Assembly (NCBI GenBank): GCA_015904045.1
Contig: JABMDG010000087.1
Coordinates: forward strand, 16,691 to 27,552
DNA: 10,862 nt
Origin: Nitrospira sp.
Lineage (GTDB): Bacteria; Nitrospirota; Nitrospiria; Nitrospirales; Nitrospiraceae
Direction of reading: 5' to 3'
Shown: positions 1 through 7,398 of the stretch, in pieces
How positions within the stretch are numbered: the first letter of the stretch is position 1
Layout: the number at the start of each line of letters is the position of its first letter
Notes under the pieces: generated by a model
The model's database searches: none
What the model was told of the DNA's origin: nothing
Seen by the model: the letters and a program-made list of their open reading frames with translations, nothing else
Made by a program: the position numbers and the translations under genes

Positions 1-1101
1 GACGCCGGGACGATCGACGACCATGAATCGCAGATAGTAGAGCGAACTGATTTCTTCTATCGGTTTCATACGCAACGGCCGGCGCTGATCCTGGCGAAAC
101 GATGCAACCGGCACACGGCCGACCGCGCCCTTGAGCAGATTGCGGCCGATGGCAATCACGTCGCTTACCACGGCGCTCCCGGTCGGCATCGATCCGGCCC
201 CCCGGCCGTATAACACGACGTCACCGACTGCGTCACCGACCAATTGAATGGCGTTGTAGACATCGTCGACCTGCGCGATGGGAGACACAGACGGCACCAT
301 CGTGGGGTGCACACGGGCATCCACTTCACCGTCAGCGAGCTTCGCAATACCCAGGAGCTTGATCGTAAAACCAAATTCCTTGGCATACGCGATATCGGTC
401 GGCGTGATGTGCGTGATCCCTTCGGTATAGATTTCCTTGCAATTGACCGGCGTGCCGTGGGCCAGACTCACGAGAATGGCCAGTTTGTGCGCCGAATCGA
501 TCCCCGCCACATCGAACGTCGGGTCCGCTTCAGCATATCCGGCTTGCTGTGCATCCTTGAGTACCGAGTCGAAACTTTCTCCCTCGCGGGTCATCCTCGA
601 TAAAATGTAATTCGACGTCCCGTTGATGATGCCATAGATGGATTCGATCGTATTGCCCGCAAGGCCTTCCATCAGCGCCCGAACGACGGGAATCCCGCCG
701 CCCACGCTGGCTTCGAATCCCACATCCACACCCTGGCGCGACGCAGCCTCAAAAATTTCTTCGCCGTGGAGGGCCAGAAGCGCCTTGTTCGCCGTGACCA
801 CCTGTTTACCCGCAGCCATCGCCTCCAGAATAACGCGCTTGGCGATGTCGTAGCCGCCGATCAATTCAATGACGACGTCAACGGCGGGATCGTGAATCAC
901 CTGCTTCGCATCGGTCGTCAAGATCCCCGATGGCAGCAGGATTCCGCGATCCCGCGTGATATCCAAATCGGCAATGCGGACCAGGTCAACCGGCACACCG
1001 ACCCGGCGGCGTATGAGCGCCGCATTGTCGAGCAGTACCTTCGCGACGCCGGTGCCCACCGTACCGAATCCAATGATACCGACCCCGATGCGAGACGTCA
1101 T
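1..1101 (-). CDS. hom: Homoserine dehydrogenase, partial (C-terminus beyond left edge)
   Basis: Catalyses NAD(P)H-dependent reduction of aspartate semialdehyde to homoserine, the branch point to threonine and methionine, in the cytoplasm. I translated the minus strand from the ATG at 1101 and the frame stays open for 367 codons to the window edge. The N-terminus carries the Rossmann motif GFGTVGTG (residues 11-18), followed by ELIGG and VTANKALL in the nucleotide-binding domain. Then come the family signature INGTSNYIL and the catalytic-domain stretch [18 protein letters not shown] with the conserved Asp and Lys. The last visible residues, [13 protein letters not shown], look like the beginning of a C-terminal ACT regulatory domain, so this is the long monofunctional form, probably feedback-controlled. 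The start overlaps the alaC stop by ATGA, implying translational coupling from the alaC promoter. Certain apart from the missing end. Confidence 0.95.
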   Translation of the reverse strand, partial: MTSRIGVGIIGFGTVGTGVAKVLLDNAALIRRRVGVPVDLVRIADLDITRDRGILLPSGILTTDAKQVIHDPAVDVVIELIGGYDIAKRVILEAMAAGKQVVTANKALLALHGEEIFEAASRQGVDVGFEASVGGGIPVVRALMEGLAGNTIESIYGIINGTSNYILSRMTREGESFDSVLKDAQQAGYAEADPTFDVAGIDSAHKLAILVSLAHGTPVNCKEIYTEGITHITPTDIAYAKEFGFTIKLLGIAKLADGEVDARVHPTMVPSVSPIAQVDDVYNAIQLVGDAVGDVVLYGRGAGSMPTGSAVVSDVIAIGRNLLKGAVGRVPVASFRQDQRRPLRMKPIEEISSLYYLRFMVVDRPGV

Positions 1102-2294
1102 TCTTCCGCTCCGTCGAGCTTGAGTGCTTTGCGAATTCCCCGCACAGCCTGGCGTGTGCGATGCTCATTTTCCACCAATCCGAACCGCACATACTCATCA
1201 CCACCCTCCCCGAACCCGATCCCGGGAGAGACCGCAACTTTTGCTTCCTTGAGCAGGAGTTTTGAAAATTCGAGGGACCCCATATGGCGATAGGAAAGGG
1301 GAATGTGCGCCCACACGAACATCGTGGCCTTCGGCTTCGCCACCTGCCAGCCGATACGATTCAGTCCGCCGACGAGCACGTCGCGCCGTTTCTGATAGCG
1401 CAAGACCGTCTCCTTGACGCATTCCTGCGGCCCGTTCAACGCGATCACGCTGGCGATTTGAATGGGCTGAAAAATACCATAGTCCAAATAGCTCTTGATC
1501 TTCGCCAGCGCGCCCACGACCTCGCGATTGCCCACACAGAATCCCACGCGCCAGCCGGGCATGTTGTACGCTTTGGAGAGCGTATAGAACTCCACTCCAA
1601 TGTCCTTCGCACCAGGCACTTGAAGAAAACTCGGCGCTTTGTAGCCGTCGAACACAAGATCGGCATACGCCAAATCGTGGATAACGATGACGTTGTGCTC
1701 CTTGGCGAAGGCCACGATCTTTTTGAAAAACTCGAGGTCCACAACGGCAGTAGTCGGATTGTGCGGAAAATTGATAACGAGGATTTTCGGGCGCGGAAAC
1801 GTCTGGCGATAGACGCGCGTCAGGTCTTCAAAAAAATCGCTGTCCTGGCGCAGCTCAATCCCACGGACTTCGCCGCCCGCGATGATGAAACTATACATGT
1901 GGATCGGATAGGTTGGCGTCGGAGTCAACACCACGTCACCGGGGCCGATTGTGGCCAACGCCAGATGGGCCAGCCCCTCCTTGGACCCGATGGTGACGAT
2001 GGCTTCCGTCTCAGGGTCCAGATCCACATTGTAATTTCGTTTGTACCACCCGCAGATCGCGTGCCGCAGCTTCGTGATTCCGCGTGAAGCCGAATAGCGA
2101 TGGTTCTTGCTCTTCCGGGTTGCCTCGATCATCTTCTCGACGATGTGCGGCGGTGTCGGCTGGTCCGGATTCCCCATGCCGAAATCGATGATGTCGTCGC
2201 CGCGCTGCCGAGCGTCAAGCTTGAGCGATTGCACTTGCGCGAAGACATACGGAGGAAGTCGCTTGATTCGATAAAACCCGTCACCCAGCCCCAT
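1098..2294 (-). CDS. alaC: AlaC-like class I/II PLP aminotransferase
   Basis: A fold-type I PLP aminotransferase of 398 residues, close to the usual length of AlaC (glutamate-pyruvate aminotransferase, about 410). Resemblance to E. coli AlaC, as I remember it, runs along the whole chain: RLPPYVF near residue 12, [11 protein letters not shown] (34-44), [11 protein letters not shown] (101-111), [12 protein letters not shown] (207-217), and [13 protein letters not shown] with the Schiff-base lysine at K241. N179, D207 and Y210 fit the cofactor-binding positions. The family is often annotated as LL-diaminopimelate or aspartate aminotransferase; next to hom, an aspartate-family role cannot be excluded, so the substrate is inferred. 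The start is ATG 2294, preceded by a strong GAGGAGGG ribosome-binding site. It is the first gene of the operon and overlaps hom by four bases. Confidence 0.93.
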   Translation of the reverse strand: MGLGDGFYRIKRLPPYVFAQVQSLKLDARQRGDDIIDFGMGNPDQPTPPHIVEKMIEATRKSKNHRYSASRGITKLRHAICGWYKRNYNVDLDPETEAIVTIGSKEGLAHLALATIGPGDVVLTPTPTYPIHMYSFIIAGGEVRGIELRQDSDFFEDLTRVYRQTFPRPKILVINFPHNPTTAVVDLEFFKKIVAFAKEHNVIVIHDLAYADLVFDGYKAPSFLQVPGAKDIGVEFYTLSKAYNMPGWRVGFCVGNREVVGALAKIKSYLDYGIFQPIQIASVIALNGPQECVKETVLRYQKRRDVLVGGLNRIGWQVAKPKATMFVWAHIPLSYRHMGSLEFSKLLLKEAKVAVSPGIGFGEGGDEYVRFGLVENEHRTRQAVRGIRKALKLDGAEE

Positions 2295-2371
2295 GACCCT
2301 CCTCTAACATTCCCGGTGATGCTCAACGTTTTCTCTTGGTCAGTTCACCAGAGAGCCGCTGAGAGAGGCCT

Positions 2372-2400
2372 ATTCTAATGGAGGGCCCCAGTCGAGTCAA
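2372..2400 (-). promoter_or_regulatory. Sigma70-type promoter of alaC-hom
   Basis: Reading the minus strand, TTGACT (2400-2395) and TAGAAT (2377-2372) are separated by exactly 17 bases. This predicts a transcript start near 2365 and a leader of about 70 nt before the alaC ATG at 2294. It is the best promoter match in the 289-base gap between alaC and the pdxJ fragment; I saw no operator-like palindrome beside it. Confidence 0.7.
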
Positions 2401-2583
2401 TTTACCCCGTGATTCTGTGGGGTTCCGAATTCGTCACCACCTAGGGCCGGGCCGAGCTGTTACGTTTCAATGTGAACGAGACTGTTCTTGCTCCCCCTCG
2501 CTTCTTTCTGCTACTAATACCAGGTAGTATTTCCTCATATTTGCCCTATTTTACTTGCACTTCACAGACCGGACGGAGGAGCC

Positions 2584-2898
2584 GTGGCCCGGCTGGGCGT
2601 CAATATCGATCATGTCGCAACATTGCGGCAGGCGCGGGGAGGAAACGACCCCGATCCGTTGGCTGCCGCCGTTCTCGCCGAACTTGCTGGCGCAGACGGT
2701 CTGGTTGTCCATCTGCGCGAAGACCGTCGGCACATTCAAGACCGGGACCTACAGCTCTTGCGCGACATCATCCGCACGAAGCTCGACCTGGAAATGGCGG
2801 CGGACGACGCGATGGCTAAGATCGCACTCACTGTCAAGCCGGATCTGACACCACCGCAATCTTCGTGCGGTCGCCCGGCTCACGGACCACCGACTTGA
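2584..2898 (+). pseudogene. pdxJ: pdxJ 5' fragment (pyridoxine 5'-phosphate synthase), broken
   Basis: PdxJ condenses 1-deoxyxylulose 5-phosphate with aminoacetone 3-phosphate to pyridoxine 5'-phosphate, the last ring-forming step of DXP-dependent vitamin B6 synthesis. Residues 1-87 are a typical PdxJ N-terminus: [19 protein letters not shown], then [20 protein letters not shown] with the active-site region, then LDLEMAA and IALTVKPD. Similarity stops at D87 (2842-2844). The remaining 17 residues up to the TGA at 2896-2898 are antisense nusA read through. Normal PdxJ is about 240 residues, so more than half, including the C-terminal active-site histidine, is missing and the barrel cannot close. 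The start is GTG 2584 with GGAGGAG just upstream. It converges on and overlaps the nusA fragment. Identity of the fragment is secure; lack of function is inferred. Confidence 0.88.
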
Positions 2899-3562
2899 TC
2901 TCGATGATCTTTTCCATGATCTCCGGGACTTCAAGTTCGAACAGCTTCGCCACAAATTGTGGATGGCTGCGGGAAAGAATGACTTGAACATCCTTCGGCG
3001 TGCGGCGCACCTCCAGCAGCATCGCTTTCACCCGATCGCCGCGGCGATAGGTCTCGCGGGGAATCTGTTCTTGGATGGGGAGAACCGCCTCCGTCTTGCC
3101 GAGATCGACCAGGTAATTCCGGCGCTCCATGCCAAGGATGATGCCGTTCACCAGATCGCCCTGGCGTGTCGAATACTCCTTCTGCACTGCCTCCCATTCG
3201 GCTTCACGGACTTTCTGAAAGATGACTTGCTTCGCCGTCTGCGCCGCAATCCGCCCGAGCTCGTTCATTTCGATCAACGATCCGATTTCATCGCCGATCT
3301 CCGCTTCGGTGTCGTATTGGCGGGCCTCCTGAAGAGAAATCTCCGCTTTTGGATTGCTGACCTGATCGACGATGACTTTCTTGGAAACGACGGAAATTTC
3401 TCCCGTCTTCGGATCGATCTCGACTTGAATGTTCTCGGCCTGACCGAAACGTTTCTTGGCGGCGGTTTGCAGAGCGGACTCGATGGCGCCGATTACTCGC
3501 GCTTTGTCGATTCCCTTCTGACGACCGATTTCGTCGATGACATTGATCAGTTCTCGGTTCAT
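2834..3562 (-). pseudogene. nusA: nusA 5' fragment (transcription factor NusA), broken in KH1
   Basis: NusA binds RNA polymerase and nascent RNA to control pausing, termination and antitermination. The 242 residues begin MNRELINVIDEIG (N-terminal RNA-polymerase-binding domain, about 1-125). They continue with an S1 domain (about 135-200: QGDLVNGIILGMERRNYLVDLG split over the strand, then PRETYRRGDRVKAML) and the linker into KH1 ([29 protein letters not shown]). In intact NusA this is followed by the rest of KH1 and KH2. Here the match ends at S239 (2846-2848) and a stop follows after D-P-A. Usual length is roughly 350-500 residues. The RNA-binding KH domains are lost, so normal activity is unlikely. 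The start is ATG 3562 with GGAG upstream, 52 bases after the rimP stop, the normal rimP-nusA order. nusA is generally essential, so an intact copy or an assembly fault is expected. Confidence 0.9.
2843..2848. other. Breakpoint joining truncated pdxJ and truncated nusA
   Basis: PdxJ similarity on the plus strand ends at 2844 and NusA similarity on the minus strand ends at 2846. The two genes are therefore joined within a few bases, each by its 5' part, in opposite orientations. GAT next to the join could belong to either gene, which would be a short microhomology. There is no target-site duplication, inverted repeat or insertion-sequence remnant around it. Confidence 0.8.
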
Positions 3563-3614
3563 GCGTCATGCTCCAGCATAGAATTCTCCACGGCCACGGG
3601 CGCTCTCCCGCCGC

Positions 3615-4085
3615 TTATATTTTCACGACCAGCTTGGCCTCTGCAATCTGTTCCCGATCCACTCGCAATGTCTCCGGCTCCGCCTTGCCCGCCGGAACGG
3701 CCACCGATACGGCCTGTTCACCAACTTCCATGAGCCGCCCGCTCACCCGCCATTGGCCGTTCAGCGGTTGCCGCAGCTTGAGGCTTACCTCTTTCCCGAT
3801 CGCTCGCTGATAGTCTTGAAGACGTTTGAAGGGCCGATCGAGACCGGGCGATGACACTTCAAGGGTGTAGGCGTGGGGAAACGGATCTGCGACGTCCAAC
3901 GCAGGCCCCAGCGCCTTGTGCGCCTGTTCGCAATCTGTGACGGTGACGCCGCCGGGCTTCTCGATCAGCACGCGGACGACGGTGCGAGCCCCCTGCCCTA
4001 CGCACTGCACCTCGACCAACTCTAACCCGAGCGCCCAGAGGATCGGCGAAATGACATCGTGCATCCGGTCAACGACCGACTGCAC
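3615..4085 (-). CDS. rimP: Ribosome maturation factor RimP
   Basis: RimP assists late maturation of the 30S ribosomal subunit in the cytoplasm. The N-terminal alpha/beta domain is clear: ISPILWALGLELVEVQ, then RVLIEKPGGVTVTDCEQ, and the hallmark YTLEVSSPGLDRPFK. A C-terminal SH3-like domain follows (GKEVSLKLRQPLNGQWRVSG onward). I prefer the GTG at 4085, giving 156 residues, because AGGGG sits about 8 bases upstream. The open frame extends to 4202, but that would run through the upstream terminator. An internal ATG at 4064 is a weaker alternative without a ribosome-binding site. It lies directly upstream of nusA, the conserved rimP-nusA arrangement; infB, which should follow, is cut off by the breakpoint. 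Confidence 0.92.
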   Translation of the reverse strand: MQSVVDRMHDVISPILWALGLELVEVQCVGQGARTVVRVLIEKPGGVTVTDCEQAHKALGPALDVADPFPHAYTLEVSSPGLDRPFKRLQDYQRAIGKEVSLKLRQPLNGQWRVSGRLMEVGEQAVSVAVPAGKAEPETLRVDREQIAEAKLVVKI

Positions 4086-4141
4086 ACTACGTTCCCCTAT
4101 GATCAACCCTATTCCCCTAGCAACGACCGGCACCAGCTCAA

Positions 4142-4167
4142 ACAAAAAAGTGGGCCTGAGCCCACTT
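4142..4167 (-). terminator. Rho-independent terminator after dat
   Basis: On the minus strand AAGTGGGC pairs with GCCCACTT around a TCAG loop and is followed at once by a run of six T. It lies 47 bases downstream of the aminotransferase stop at 4214 and upstream of the rimP start, so it separates the DUF192-Rieske-dat transcript from rimP-nusA. Confidence 0.85.
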
Positions 4168-4213
4168 CCAGCGGCAGCACAATACCACGCACCCCTGTGC
4201 AAAGCAAGAGGCG

Positions 4214-5053
4214 CTACCCGGTCAAGATCGACCAGCGTGCAGCGAGCGTTTTGGTGATCGGGCCGGGCCGTCCGGACCCGATGGTGTTCCCGTCGATCCG
4301 GACCACCCCCAAGACTTCCAGCGTGGTTCCGGTCAAAAATACCTCGTCCGCGCCATACAGGGCATCGAGCGAGAGGAACTGCTCTTCTACCGGGATCTCT
4401 TCCTTCCGCGCCAATTCCAACACGACCGTCCTGGTGACGCCGGAGAGAATTCGAGGTCCCTCGGGAGCGGTCACGAGTGTGCCGGACCGCACGGCCATGA
4501 CGTTGCTGAGCGAACCTTCCGTCACCAACCCGTCTTTGACCAGAATCGCTTCGAACACGCCGGCTTTTCTGGCCTCTTCACGGGCCAGCACATTCCCGAG
4601 CAAATTCAAGCTCTTGATATCACAGCGGCTCCAGCGAAGATCGTCACACGTCCGCGCCGTCACTCCGTCCTGCCGTAGCTGAAGACTCAAGGGATGCAGT
4701 TCCCGGATGGTCATGACGACAGTCGGTAAAACTCCCGATGGGAACGCATGATCGCGGGGAGCCGTCCCTCTCGTAATTTGAACGTAGACCTTGGCTTCCT
4801 GATACCCGGCCTGGCCAAGCCCCTGCTGAATCCATTGGGTCCATTGGGCTCGGGAATAGGGCTGGACAAGGTTCAACTCCTTTGTGCTCCGTTCAAGCCG
4901 CGCTAAGTGCGCCGCCAATTCGAACGGCGCGCCACGATAGGTCCTGATCACTTCGTAGACGCCATCGCCGAATTGGAATCCACGGTCGTCGATCGAAACC
5001 ACAGCGTCTTTCCATGGAAGGAAGCGGCCGTTGACGAACGCGATGTCAGGCAT
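4214..5053 (-). CDS. dat: D-amino-acid aminotransferase-like fold-type IV PLP enzyme
   Basis: A fold-type IV PLP aminotransferase of 279 residues, the normal size for D-alanine aminotransferase, which makes D-amino acids such as D-glutamate for the cell wall. Motifs in order: DDRGFQFGDGVYEVIR (22-37), RCDIKSLNLLGNVLA with the predicted Schiff-base lysine K147, TEGSLSNV with the cofactor-contacting glutamate E179, and LTGTTLEV near the C-terminus. The RxRCDIKSLN context is typical of Dat rather than of IlvE or PabC, but branched-chain and aminodeoxychorismate-lyase relatives look alike, so specificity is probable rather than proven. I chose ATG 5053 (MPDIAFVNGRF) rather than the longer frame from 5125: it matches family N-termini and begins 5 bases after the previous stop, with GGGGAG upstream. 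It is the last gene of the operon before the terminator. Confidence 0.88.
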   Translation of the reverse strand: MPDIAFVNGRFLPWKDAVVSIDDRGFQFGDGVYEVIRTYRGAPFELAAHLARLERSTKELNLVQPYSRAQWTQWIQQGLGQAGYQEAKVYVQITRGTAPRDHAFPSGVLPTVVMTIRELHPLSLQLRQDGVTARTCDDLRWSRCDIKSLNLLGNVLAREEARKAGVFEAILVKDGLVTEGSLSNVMAVRSGTLVTAPEGPRILSGVTRTVVLELARKEEIPVEEQFLSLDALYGADEVFLTGTTLEVLGVVRIDGNTIGSGRPGPITKTLAARWSILTG

Positions 5054-5058
5054 AGCAC

Positions 5059-5322
5059 TCAGCTCCCCGGCGGATTCACCGCCTCGATCTGGAACACGCG
5101 CCGGTCCTCGGCGGTGAATTTCCACCCCATGCGCTTTTCAAACACCAGCCGGTGACTCCCCGGAGTCACGGCCTTGAACTCGAAGGTGCGCTGTCCGTTC
5201 TCCACCGCGTTATTACTCGCGATGCGGAGGAATTCGTCGCTGAGCAGGGTCAGCGATGTGGCCTCGTAGGAGGGCACCCACAACCCAGGAATGGAACGAA
5301 CATCCGTCTTGGACGTTGTCAT
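5059..5322 (-). CDS. Small beta-rich protein, weakly like chagasin/I42 inhibitor domains
   Basis: An 87-residue protein starting at ATG 5322 (MTTSKTDVRS). An upstream extension of the frame to 5448 only mirrors the Rieske gene and is discarded. The second half, RTFEFKAVTPGSHRLVFEKR followed by MGWKFTAEDRRVFQIEA, resembles the last strands of I42 (chagasin-type) cysteine-protease inhibitors. In that family a G-x-x-x-L-x-F strand leads into an Arg-Pro-Trp loop. The NPTTG loop that those inhibitors need is not present (only SNNAV near 37), and there is no signal peptide, so an inhibitor function is doubtful. It sits between the Rieske gene (56-base gap) and dat (5-base gap) and is probably co-translated with dat. 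That it is a real gene is likely; the function is unknown. Confidence 0.65.
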   Translation of the reverse strand: MTTSKTDVRSIPGLWVPSYEATSLTLLSDEFLRIASNNAVENGQRTFEFKAVTPGSHRLVFEKRMGWKFTAEDRRVFQIEAVNPPGS

Positions 5323-5378
5323 GCGCCCCTTGTCCGATTCGACCACGCGGGCCCGATCAGGTCTCGCGGGTGTGTTCC

Positions 5379-5696
5379 TCAGATCTTCCGCCGAGGACCC
5401 ACCCAAATGTCGGTCCCCTCCACCCGCACTTCGTAACTTCCGACACAATAGCCTCCTCCGTCTGTGCCTTGTCCGTTCCGAATATCGAAGGCTAGGTCGT
5501 GCCAGGGGCAGGCTACAACATAGCCTTTGAGGCGCCCCTCGGCAAGCGGCCCTCCTTCATGAGGACAGCTGTTGTGAATCGCATAGAATTTCCCATCGAC
5601 ATTAAACAACGCGATCACCCGGTCATTGACCGTCACTTTCTTCGATCGCCCCGGAGCGAGGTCATCGAGTTGCGCCACCTTTTGAAACCCCTCCAT
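5379..5696 (-). CDS. Rieske-type [2Fe-2S] ferredoxin, copy 1 (intact)
   Basis: A 105-residue soluble Rieske protein of the NirD / dioxygenase-ferredoxin type that should carry single electrons in the cytoplasm. The cluster ligands are visible as C44-P-H46 and C63-P-W-H66 (CPHEGGPL and CPWHDLAF). No signal peptide or membrane helix is present. The C-terminal strand GSYEVRVEGTDIWVG completes the fold and is exactly what copy 2 lacks. A GGAGGAGG ribosome-binding site precedes ATG 5696. It lies 67 bases after DUF192-1 and is probably in one operon with it and with the two genes that follow. Compared with copy 2 over the first 77 residues I count 11 differences. No oxygenase or nitrite reductase partner is nearby, so the acceptor is unknown. 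Confidence 0.9.
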   Translation of the reverse strand: MEGFQKVAQLDDLAPGRSKKVTVNDRVIALFNVDGKFYAIHNSCPHEGGPLAEGRLKGYVVACPWHDLAFDIRNGQGTDGGGYCVGSYEVRVEGTDIWVGPRRKI

Positions 5697-5763
5697 GCTT
5701 CCTCCTCCGTCCCTCCCTTGGCCGATTTGCTACGATTCGGAGCTCGAAACCGATAGGCGACAC

Positions 5764-6264
5764 TTACATCCGGAGCGTGTAGGTAAGCTCGTCGTTCTTT
5801 GCGACTCCGGATCTCTTCAGAAATCCTACTTCCGCTTGAATGACATACCGGGCCGCTTCCGGCGGCGGGCCGAAAAACGGGCACGGGTCTTTCGCGCAGG
5901 GGTCTGCGTGTTCCAACATATGCACGACATGATGGCTTTCGTCCACCCACAGGATGTCGATGGGGAAGCGATATTCTTTCGTCCGCACCCGATGGAGTCC
6001 ATTTTCTTCGAAGATATAAAGCATCCCCCCGTTCGGAGGCAACTCGTCGCGGAATGCGAGCCCAAACAATTGCTTCTCCGGTGTATCCGCGACCTCGGCC
6101 TCGATCTCGGCACCGCTTGGAAATCGGACCACGATGATGCTCGATTCTTTACGCTCGCCCACAAATACCGAGAGGCTCATCATGAGGATGGCGAGCAGGA
6201 TCATCATGACGATCCGATTTTTCTTGTCCGCCCACCCGCTCGATCGGCTTTGACTCGACTCCAT
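5764..6264 (-). CDS. Membrane-anchored DUF192 family protein, copy 1
   Basis: A 166-residue DUF192 protein with one N-terminal membrane helix (about 17-36, after a KK-N-R positive patch), so the domain probably faces the periplasm. The DUF192 core starts near residue 42: IIVVRFPSG, VADTPEKQLFGLAFRDELP, GMLYIFEENG, PIDILWVDESHHVVHM, and the end YVIQAEVGFLKRSGV. Where many family members have FWMK before the proline-hydrophobic strand, this one has HRVRTKEYRFPID. A cysteine pair DPCAKDPC (C123, C128) is kept in both copies. The molecular function of DUF192 is not established. The gene is divergent from ferredoxin-1 (217-base gap) and leads the DUF192-Rieske operon. No strong ribosome-binding site is seen; an AGGAG lies about 13 bases before ATG 6264. 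Confidence 0.87.
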   Translation of the reverse strand: MESSQSRSSGWADKKNRIVMMILLAILMMSLSVFVGERKESSIIVVRFPSGAEIEAEVADTPEKQLFGLAFRDELPPNGGMLYIFEENGLHRVRTKEYRFPIDILWVDESHHVVHMLEHADPCAKDPCPFFGPPPEAARYVIQAEVGFLKRSGVAKNDELTYTLRM

Positions 6265-6328
6265 CGTGGATCCAGCACTCCTGTTCGCGATGGGCCCATC
6301 GGCCCATTTCTCTCCGCCAACTACCTAG

Positions 6329-6829
<501 letters not shown>

Positions 6830-6854
6830 TTCGACCACTGTTCCTGTCGTTGAA

Positions 6855-6898
6855 GGAAGGCCTTGATTCTTTTCAGAATCAAGGCCTTCCGCTTTTTG
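6855..6898 (+). terminator. Terminator of ferredoxin-1
   Basis: A perfect 16-bp stem, GGAAGGCCTTGATTCT with its complement at 6875-6890, around a TTTC loop, followed by GCTTTTTG. It starts 25 bases after the ferredoxin stop. Confidence 0.9.
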
Positions 6899-6936
6899 AG
6901 GAATACCGGGGGCTGCAAGAGCCGCTCTTCAGACCG

Positions 6937-6978
6937 CAGAAAATACAACGGCCTCAAGGAGATGCTCCTTGAGGCCGT
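6937..6978 (-). terminator. Terminator of cupredoxin-1
   Basis: On the minus strand a 13-bp stem, ACGGCCTCAAGGA with its complement, surrounds a 5-base loop and is followed by TTGTATTTT. It begins 39 bases after the cupredoxin-1 stop at 7018 and ends transcription coming from the Rieske-2 side. Confidence 0.75.
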
Positions 6979-7017
6979 GAATCTGCGATGGGACGTTTCT
7001 TTCTTCGTCGCCTGCGA

Positions 7018-7323
7018 CTACTTCAGCATCAGCAACTTGCCGCCCACATGCCCCGGATGCAGATGACAGCGATATATAAGCACATTGCCCGCTGCATAGA
7101 ACAGGTCGCTGGTCGGTACACCGATATATTTGGTCTCACCCGGCTTGAGCACCACTTTCGTGTCCAAAACCGTCGGCGCCGATTGATTCACGGCCGCTGT
7201 CAGTTGAAAGCCATGTTCCGCTGTCGCGTTATTCGTGACCTTCAGCAAAACTGGAGCACCAGTACGAGCCTTGAAGTCAATGACTGTCGTCCTGCGGGAG
7301 GCTGCATCATGGATCAGCATCAT
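7018..7323 (-). CDS. Cupredoxin, copy 1: truncated, signal peptide lost
   Basis: From TTVIDFKAR onward (7290 to 7018) this matches the cupredoxin domain of the gene at 8974-9450 with only 5 differences in 90 residues. The putative copper ligands are all kept: His in AEHGFQL, and the cysteine and histidines of YRCHLHPGHVGG. The signal peptide and the first strands (residues 1-68 of copy 2) are missing. In their place the frame runs through gamma-glutamyltransferase-like sequence. I prefer the ATG at 7323, which overlaps the Rieske-2 stop as ATGA and has GGGGAAGGG just upstream; a GTG at 7386 would give 122 residues. Either product would stay in the cytoplasm. By hand count about 34 of 273 bases differ from copy 2, mostly silent, so the core was under selection for much of its history. 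It may be functional, or recently inactivated. Confidence 0.7.
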   Translation of the reverse strand: MMLIHDAASRRTTVIDFKARTGAPVLLKVTNNATAEHGFQLTAAVNQSAPTVLDTKVVLKPGETKYIGVPTSDLFYAAGNVLIYRCHLHPGHVGGKLLMLK

Positions 7324-7398
7324 CCCTTCCCCGCCAATCCCCGATCCGTGAGGCTCGACCACACCCAGGGACCAGGTGGCCGCCACCGCAGCATCCCC
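7284..7398 (-). pseudogene. ggt: Gamma-glutamyltransferase (ggt) N-terminal fragment in duplication scar
   Basis: In the cupredoxin-1 frame, codons from about 7398 to 7284 read GDAAVAATWSLGVVEPHGSG followed by IGGEGMMLIHDAASRRTTVIDF. This matches the conserved N-terminal block of gamma-glutamyltransferases; E. coli Ggt has, from memory, VDAAVAVGYALAVTHPQ then NLGGGGFMLI and later TTAIDF. Nothing like it occurs in Rieske-1 or in the N-terminus of cupredoxin-2, so it is foreign to the cassette. The fragment is about 37 residues of a protein usually near 550 and has no catalytic threonine. Its end merges with cupredoxin at ATTGACTTCAA, where both families encode IDFKA. That suggests a microhomology join. 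The family assignment comes from recognition, not from a search. Confidence 0.68.

Noticed and set aside
1284..2087. Plus-strand open frame of 267 codons inside alaC
   Set aside because: It is the complement of a conserved aminotransferase with its own promoter and ribosome-binding site.
2834..2898. A meaningful antisense overlap between pdxJ and nusA transcripts
   Set aside because: The overlap arises only because both broken frames run a little past the breakpoint before a stop.
2957..3733. Long plus-strand open frame of 258 codons opposite nusA and rimP
   Set aside because: It is the antisense of well-recognised genes; its product resembles no family I know.
6855..6978. CRISPR array or repeat cluster suggested by repeated CCTTG/CAAGG words
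   Set aside because: These are arms of two separate terminator hairpins; there are no regular repeats with spacers.
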